64,000 nucleotides of DNA from Aurantiacibacter odishensis (GTDB lineage: Bacteria > Pseudomonadota > Alphaproteobacteria > Sphingomonadales > Sphingomonadaceae). Below are positions 60,731 to 64,000 of this stretch, one piece after another. Position numbers and translations under genes: made by a program. The notes beneath the pieces were generated by a model. The model saw nothing but the letters and a program-made list of their open reading frames with translations, was not told the origin of the DNA and ran no database searches. How positions within the stretch are numbered: position 1 is the first letter of the stretch; every line of letters begins with the position of its first letter. The DNA is taken from NCBI RefSeq assembly GCF_003605195.1, contig NZ_QYOS01000019.1, positions 62,001 to 126,000 on the forward strand. The letters run 5' to 3'.

Positions 60731-61923
60731 CAGCCGAAAATCCTCTTGGTGCGTTCGATGCCGCGGATCAGCGCGGCGACGTCTTCTTCGTCGGAGTATA
60801 TCCCGAAGCTGGCGCGCGCGGTGGCGGGAATGCCCAGCTTCTCCATCAGCGGCTGCGCGCAGTGGTGGCCTGCGCGGATCGCCACGTTCTCTTCATCCAA
60901 TATGGTGCCCAGATCGTGCGGGTGAACCCCTTCCATCATGAAACTGACGATCCCGGCGCTGTCATCCGGCCCGTAGAGCGTCACGTCGTTCATGCCGCGA
61001 AGGGCCTCGCGGGTCTGGCGCACCAGTTCCGCCTCGTGCGCGTGGATCGCTTCCAGCCCGATCTCCGCCACGTATTCGCAGGCCGCGGCAAAACCGATTG
61101 CCTCGACGATGGCAGGCGTGCCCGCTTCGAACCGCTGGGGCGCGGGGGCATAGGTGGTCTTTTCGAAAGTTACCTTGTCGATCATCGCCCCGCCGCCCTG
61201 CCAGGGGGCCATGGTGGCAAGCAGATCAGCCCGGCCCCATAGCGCGCCGATCCCGGTCGGGCCATAGAGCTTGTGCGAGGAAAAGGCGTAGAAGTCGCAA
61301 TCGAGCGCGGCCACGTCCACAGGCACGCGAGGCACCGCCTGGCAACCGTCGAGCAACAGCTTTGCACCAACCGAGTGCGCAAGGTCGGCGGCGCGTTTGC
61401 CGTCTACCACGCTGCCGAGCACATTCGACACGTGCGCGAAAGCGACCATCGTGTGCTCGCTCGTCAGCATCGCCTCGGCAGCGTCGAGGTCGATCTGCCC
61501 GTCTTCGGTGATCGGGCACACGTCCACCTGCCATCCGGCCAGTTGCCACGGCACGATGTTGGAGTGGTGCTCCAATTCGGACAGCAGCACGCGGCCTTTG
61601 TCTGGGTAACTGTAAGCAAGCAGGTTGATCGCCTCGGTCGCGCCACGGGTGAAGACGATCTCGTCCTCCTGCCCGCCGATAAATTCCGCCACCCGGCGAC
61701 GCGCTGCCTCGTATCCCAGCGTCATCTCGGCGGAGCGCGAATAGACACCGCGATGGACCGTCGCGTAGTCGGCGCCCAGCGCGCGCGACACTGCGTCGAT
61801 GACCACCTGCGGCTTCTGCGCCGTCGCGGCGGAATCAAGGTAGTGCCACGGCTGGCCATCGGCAGTGACCATGCCGGGGAAATCGGCCTTGCGGGACTTC
61901 GTGGCAGCGTCGGTCGGGCTCAT
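60730..61923 (-). CDS. sufS: Cysteine desulfurase SufS
   Basis: This 397-residue PLP enzyme takes sulfur from cysteine for Fe-S cluster assembly. Visible motifs are HYLDSAATAQKPQVVIDAV, the PLP lysine in FYAFSSHKLYGPTGIGALWG (given in part), HVSNVLGSVVDGKRAADLAH, and the catalytic Cys in RAGHHCAQPLMEKLGI. The start ATG at 61923 overlaps the sufD stop by ATGA; upstream in-frame sequence belongs to sufD in another frame. No SufE gene is visible. The SufT-like gene follows with a one-base overlap. Confidence 0.95.
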   Translation of the reverse strand: MSPTDAATKSRKADFPGMVTADGQPWHYLDSAATAQKPQVVIDAVSRALGADYATVHRGVYSRSAEMTLGYEAARRRVAEFIGGQEDEIVFTRGATEAINLLAYSYPDKGRVLLSELEHHSNIVPWQLAGWQVDVCPITEDGQIDLDAAEAMLTSEHTMVAFAHVSNVLGSVVDGKRAADLAHSVGAKLLLDGCQAVPRVPVDVAALDCDFYAFSSHKLYGPTGIGALWGRADLLATMAPWQGGGAMIDKVTFEKTTYAPAPQRFEAGTPAIVEAIGFAAACEYVAEIGLEAIHAHEAELVRQTREALRGMNDVTLYGPDDSAGIVSFMMEGVHPHDLGTILDEENVAIRAGHHCAQPLMEKLGIPATARASFGIYSDEEDVAALIRGIERTKRIFG

Positions 61924-62678
61924 GCGATGCGGTCTCCCGCATCGTCTAAAACGTCGAGGGCGGCTTCGAGCAAACGCTCCGCCTCGCCCTCGTCTTCCAG
62001 AGCGGCAAGCGCATCGGCAATGAAGGCGCGCACCAGCAGCTTCTTGGCCAAGTCGGGCGAAATGCCTCGGCTGGCCATGTAGTAACGCGCCATCTCGTCC
62101 ATCTGGCCGATGGCCGCGCCGTGGGCGCATTTCACGTCGTCGGCAAAAATCTCCAATTCCGGCTTGGCATTCGCGGTGGCGCCCTTCTCCAGCACCAACG
62201 CCTTGAAATCCTGCCCCGCATCGGTGCGCTGCCCGCCCCGGCCCACGTTGATCGCGCCGAGGAAGTTGCCCGTCGCCTCGCCCCAGTGAACGGCGCGCAC
62301 CACCTGATTGGACGTCGCCTCGGGCAGGTCATGAGTCGTGCGGGTCACGAATTCGCGCACGGCATCCCCGCCGCCGATCGTGACGCCGCCGAATTCGAAA
62401 TGCGCGCCCGTCGCGAGCTCGGTTTCCACTTCCACGCGGGCGTAGTCATTGCCCACGATGACGACGAACAACTCGGCCCGCGCGCCTTCACCCGCCTTGA
62501 TGCGGATGCGATGCAGTTCGGGCGCTTCGTCGCCCACGATCATGCACTGGCGCTTCGTTTCACCAGCGGCGAGTGTGATCTCCTCCCACTGGTCGAGCGC
62601 CGCCGCGCCGAGTTTCTGGACTGCGGCAATATCAGAATAGCGCCAGGCTTCGTCTCTGGTTGTCGGCATGGTAGTCAT
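61920..62678 (-). CDS. sufD: SufD-family Fe-S assembly protein (short form)
   Basis: This 252-residue protein contains the SufB/SufD beta-helix and C-terminal region: RDEAWRYSDIAAVQKLGAAA at the start, QVVRAVHWGEATGNFLGAIN, RTDAGQDFKALVLEKGATAN and, near the end, FADDVKCAHGAAIGQMDEMA followed by YYMASRGISPDLAKKLLVRA. It is much shorter than the E. coli protein (about 420 residues) because the N-terminal helical part is missing, as seems usual in sphingomonads. It would form the scaffold with SufB and SufC. AAAGGAG is 8 bases before the ATG, which overlaps the stop of a 20-residue ORF (ATGA). Confidence 0.92.
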   Translation of the reverse strand: MTTMPTTRDEAWRYSDIAAVQKLGAAALDQWEEITLAAGETKRQCMIVGDEAPELHRIRIKAGEGARAELFVVIVGNDYARVEVETELATGAHFEFGGVTIGGGDAVREFVTRTTHDLPEATSNQVVRAVHWGEATGNFLGAINVGRGGQRTDAGQDFKALVLEKGATANAKPELEIFADDVKCAHGAAIGQMDEMARYYMASRGISPDLAKKLLVRAFIADALAALEDEGEAERLLEAALDVLDDAGDRIA

Positions 62679-62737
62679 GCTTCGCTCCTTTCAAGAGCTT
62701 CGCGTAAGTAATCGGTGAGGAGTTTCGCGGCGATCAT
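62675..62737 (-). CDS. 20-residue ORF linking the 126-residue gene to sufD
   Basis: The frame MIAAKLLTDYLREALERSEA plus stop begins with an ATGA overlap on the stop of the preceding gene and ends with an ATGA overlap on the sufD start. It also carries the sufD ribosome binding site (AAAGGAG). The peptide would be a short amphipathic helix. Ribosome binding site GGGAG lies about 10 bases upstream. It may simply be a translational bridge; I cannot show that the peptide has a function. Confidence 0.4.
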   Translation of the reverse strand: MIAAKLLTDYLREALERSEA

Positions 62738-63114
62738 GATCCGGCGCGCTCCCATGCCATGCGGGTCAGCACGGCGTCTTCGTAGTCTTCGGCGCAAGGG
62801 CCGACGGTTTGCGCCAGTTCGCCGATGCGAGCGTCTCGCTCCCGGCGCGGGAGGTCGAGCGCGGCCAGCGCCTGCACGTCGGCGTCCACCTGCATTGCGC
62901 AATAGCGCAGGGCATTGCAGCGGATATCGTCGAGCGCGGCATCGCCCGTGCTTTCGTCGATGTCGCAGGCAAAGGCCCCGTCCGCACGGCGCACGCGGCC
63001 ACGAAATGCGTCCATGCGCTCTGCCAGCACGCGAATTTCCTCCGCGACCGCTGGCGGCATCGGTGCCTCTGGTGCCGTCTGCACCATGGCAGCAAGGGCG
63101 AAAGCCGCGATCAC
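62734..63114 (-). CDS. 126-residue exported four-cysteine protein in the suf operon
   Basis: I recognise no family. The protein begins with a hydrophobic signal-like stretch (MIAAFALAAMVQTAPEAP) and then a charged helical domain with four cysteines at 50, 66, 72 and 107 (FACDID, IRCNALRYCAM, VGPCAED) that could make two disulfides. It overlaps sufC by ATGA upstream and a 20-residue ORF by ATGA downstream, so it is embedded in the translational chain of the suf operon although it probably acts in the periplasm. Its relation to Fe-S assembly is unknown. Confidence 0.7.
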   Translation of the reverse strand: MIAAFALAAMVQTAPEAPMPPAVAEEIRVLAERMDAFRGRVRRADGAFACDIDESTGDAALDDIRCNALRYCAMQVDADVQALAALDLPRRERDARIGELAQTVGPCAEDYEDAVLTRMAWERAGS

Positions 63115-63857
63115 GCCGCCATCACCTCGTCGTAGCCCTCGTCTTCCAGCTTCTTCGCCAGGTCCGCGCCGCCGGTCTTCACGATGCGGCCGGCGGAAAG
63201 GATGTGCACGAAATCGGGCTGCACGTAGTCGAGCAGGCGCTGGTAGTGGGTGATCAGCAACACGGCCTTGTCGGGCTTACGCATGATGGCGTTGATGCCT
63301 TCGCCCACGACCTTCAGCGCGTCGATGTCGAGGCCGGAATCGGTTTCGTCCAGCACCGCGAAGGCGGGGTCGAGGATGCCCATCTGCACCATTTCGTTGC
63401 GCTTCTTCTCGCCGCCGGAGAAGCCGACGTTCACGTTGCGCTTGAGCATTTCCATGTCGAGCTTCAGCAGCCCGGCCTTTTCCTTGGCGAGCTTCAGGAA
63501 TTCGCCGCCGGTGAGTGGTTCTTCACCGCGCGCCTTGCGCTGCGAGTTCAGCGCCTCACGCAGGAACTGCACGTTGGAGACGCCGGGAATCTCGACCGGG
63601 TACTGGAAGCCCAGGAACATGCCCGCCGCCGCGCGTTCGTGCGGCTCGAGGTCCATAAGGTCCTTGCCGTTGAAGGTAACGGAGCCCTGCGTGACTTCGT
63701 AGCCCGGACGTCCGCCCAATACGTAGGCCAGCGTGGACTTGCCCGCGCCGTTCGGCCCCATGATGGCGTGCACCTCGCCCGCGTTCACTTCGAGCGAGAG
63801 GCCCTTCAGAATTTCCTTGCCGTCGATTTCGGCGTGGAGGTTTTCGATTTTCAGCAT
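63111..63857 (-). CDS. sufC: Fe-S cluster assembly ATPase SufC
   Basis: This 248-residue ABC-type ATPase powers the SufBCD scaffold. Motifs are Walker A GPNGAGKSTLAYVLGG, signature SGGEKKRNEMVQMG, Walker B PAFAVLDETDSGLDID and the switch His in LLITHYQRLLDYVQPD. Length is normal and no membrane segment is present. Start ATG at 63857 lies 12 bases after the stop of an upstream small membrane protein gene. Its stop overlaps the four-cysteine gene by ATGA. Confidence 0.96.
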   Translation of the reverse strand: MLKIENLHAEIDGKEILKGLSLEVNAGEVHAIMGPNGAGKSTLAYVLGGRPGYEVTQGSVTFNGKDLMDLEPHERAAAGMFLGFQYPVEIPGVSNVQFLREALNSQRKARGEEPLTGGEFLKLAKEKAGLLKLDMEMLKRNVNVGFSGGEKKRNEMVQMGILDPAFAVLDETDSGLDIDALKVVGEGINAIMRKPDKAVLLITHYQRLLDYVQPDFVHILSAGRIVKTGGADLAKKLEDEGYDEVMAA

Positions 63858-63869
63858 TTCGTACGTCTT

Positions 63870-64000
63870 TCAAACTTCCATGAGGTTGATCGCAGAGGGG
63901 GCGAAGTAGATGGCAACGGCGGCAAACAGGAAAGCGAGCAGAAGGCCGGTTCCGCGTCGGTCGCTGTTCATCGCGGTCAGCAGTGAGAGGATTGCAATGG
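63870..64000 (-). CDS. C-terminal part of a small membrane protein upstream of sufC (runs off right edge)
   Basis: Only the last 43 codons are visible. The end of the protein reads IAILSLLTAMNSDRRGTGLL, then a hydrophobic helix (LLAFLFAAVAIYFAP) and the tail SAINLMEV. This gives two membrane segments separated by a short polar loop (NSDRRG). It is 12 bases upstream of sufC in the same direction. In related suf operons small membrane proteins between sufB and sufC are common, but no function is known to me. An internal ATG (MNSDRRG) could also be the start. Confidence 0.6.
   Translation of the reverse strand, partial: IAILSLLTAMNSDRRGTGLLLAFLFAAVAIYFAPSAINLMEV

Overview
The window is about 64 kb of dense, GC-rich chromosome from an alphaproteobacterium, most likely order Sphingomonadales and probably family Erythrobacteraceae. 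This placement is an inference from gene content: an ihfB end, dxs, an rpe / heparinase II-III / purH block, a TonB receptor plus flavin-halogenase alpha-glucan locus, mmcB with a GTTC-N7-GTTC box, an HWE kinase and a short sufD. No rRNA, CRISPR array, transposase or prophage was seen. One tRNA (Arg, anticodon CCG) is present.

Layout. 1-18.7 kb: the 5' part of ihfB; a GntR regulator; a POT peptide transporter followed by two tandem amidohydrolases, the second of which has lost its metal ligands; an NnrU-like membrane protein; an alpha/beta hydrolase; dxs; a Fur/Zur-type regulator; a 34-residue membrane ORF coupled to an exported MsrA; rpe, heparinase II/III and purH; a DUF2141 protein; a diacylglycerol kinase overlapping a Tam41-like nucleotidyltransferase; and an M20 hydrolase.

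18.7-35.3 kb is an alpha-glucan (maltodextrin) utilisation locus. The minus strand carries a TonB-dependent receptor, flavin halogenase 2, a GH13 alpha-amylase lipoprotein, a GH13 alpha-glucosidase, a GH97 enzyme, an esterase and flavin halogenase 1. From halogenase 2 on, the genes are chained by ATGA overlaps or a 4-base gap. The plus strand, divergent, carries a LacI regulator, an SLC45-like sugar transporter and a third GH13 enzyme. Related ATACGT-centred candidate operators lie upstream of the receptor and of the transporter. A 12-bp stem-loop separates the receptor from the rest of its operon. The two halogenase homologues keep their key residues, and their role in a sugar-uptake locus is unexplained, which makes this the strongest candidate for new biology here.

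35.3-49 kb: tRNA-Arg; a DUF6152 protein divergent from an exported unknown; mmcB with an SOS box; a sterol-desaturase-like enzyme overlapping a second DUF2141 gene; a PAS_5-type protein; an App1-type phosphatidate phosphatase; an M48 protease with TPRs; a ScsC/DsbA-like thiol oxidoreductase; a LytS/LytTR pair; a palindromic intergenic repeat; nadC, a membrane protein and RNase T2; and a lower-GC membrane ORF.

49-64 kb: tadA, rpmB, a phytase-like esterase, an M23 peptidase and a DUF2093 gene; xseA and purD, which are divergent with overlapping start codons; a GAF-PAS-HWE kinase; adenosine kinase; an EI24 membrane protein; a lipoprotein; a protein with a duplicated helical module; and the suf operon (membrane protein, sufC, two unrecognised small ORFs, sufD, sufS, sufT-like, sufA-like), which runs off the right edge. 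The only stretch without a confident gene that reaches 300 bases is 30906-31211, the divergent regulatory region of the glucan locus.
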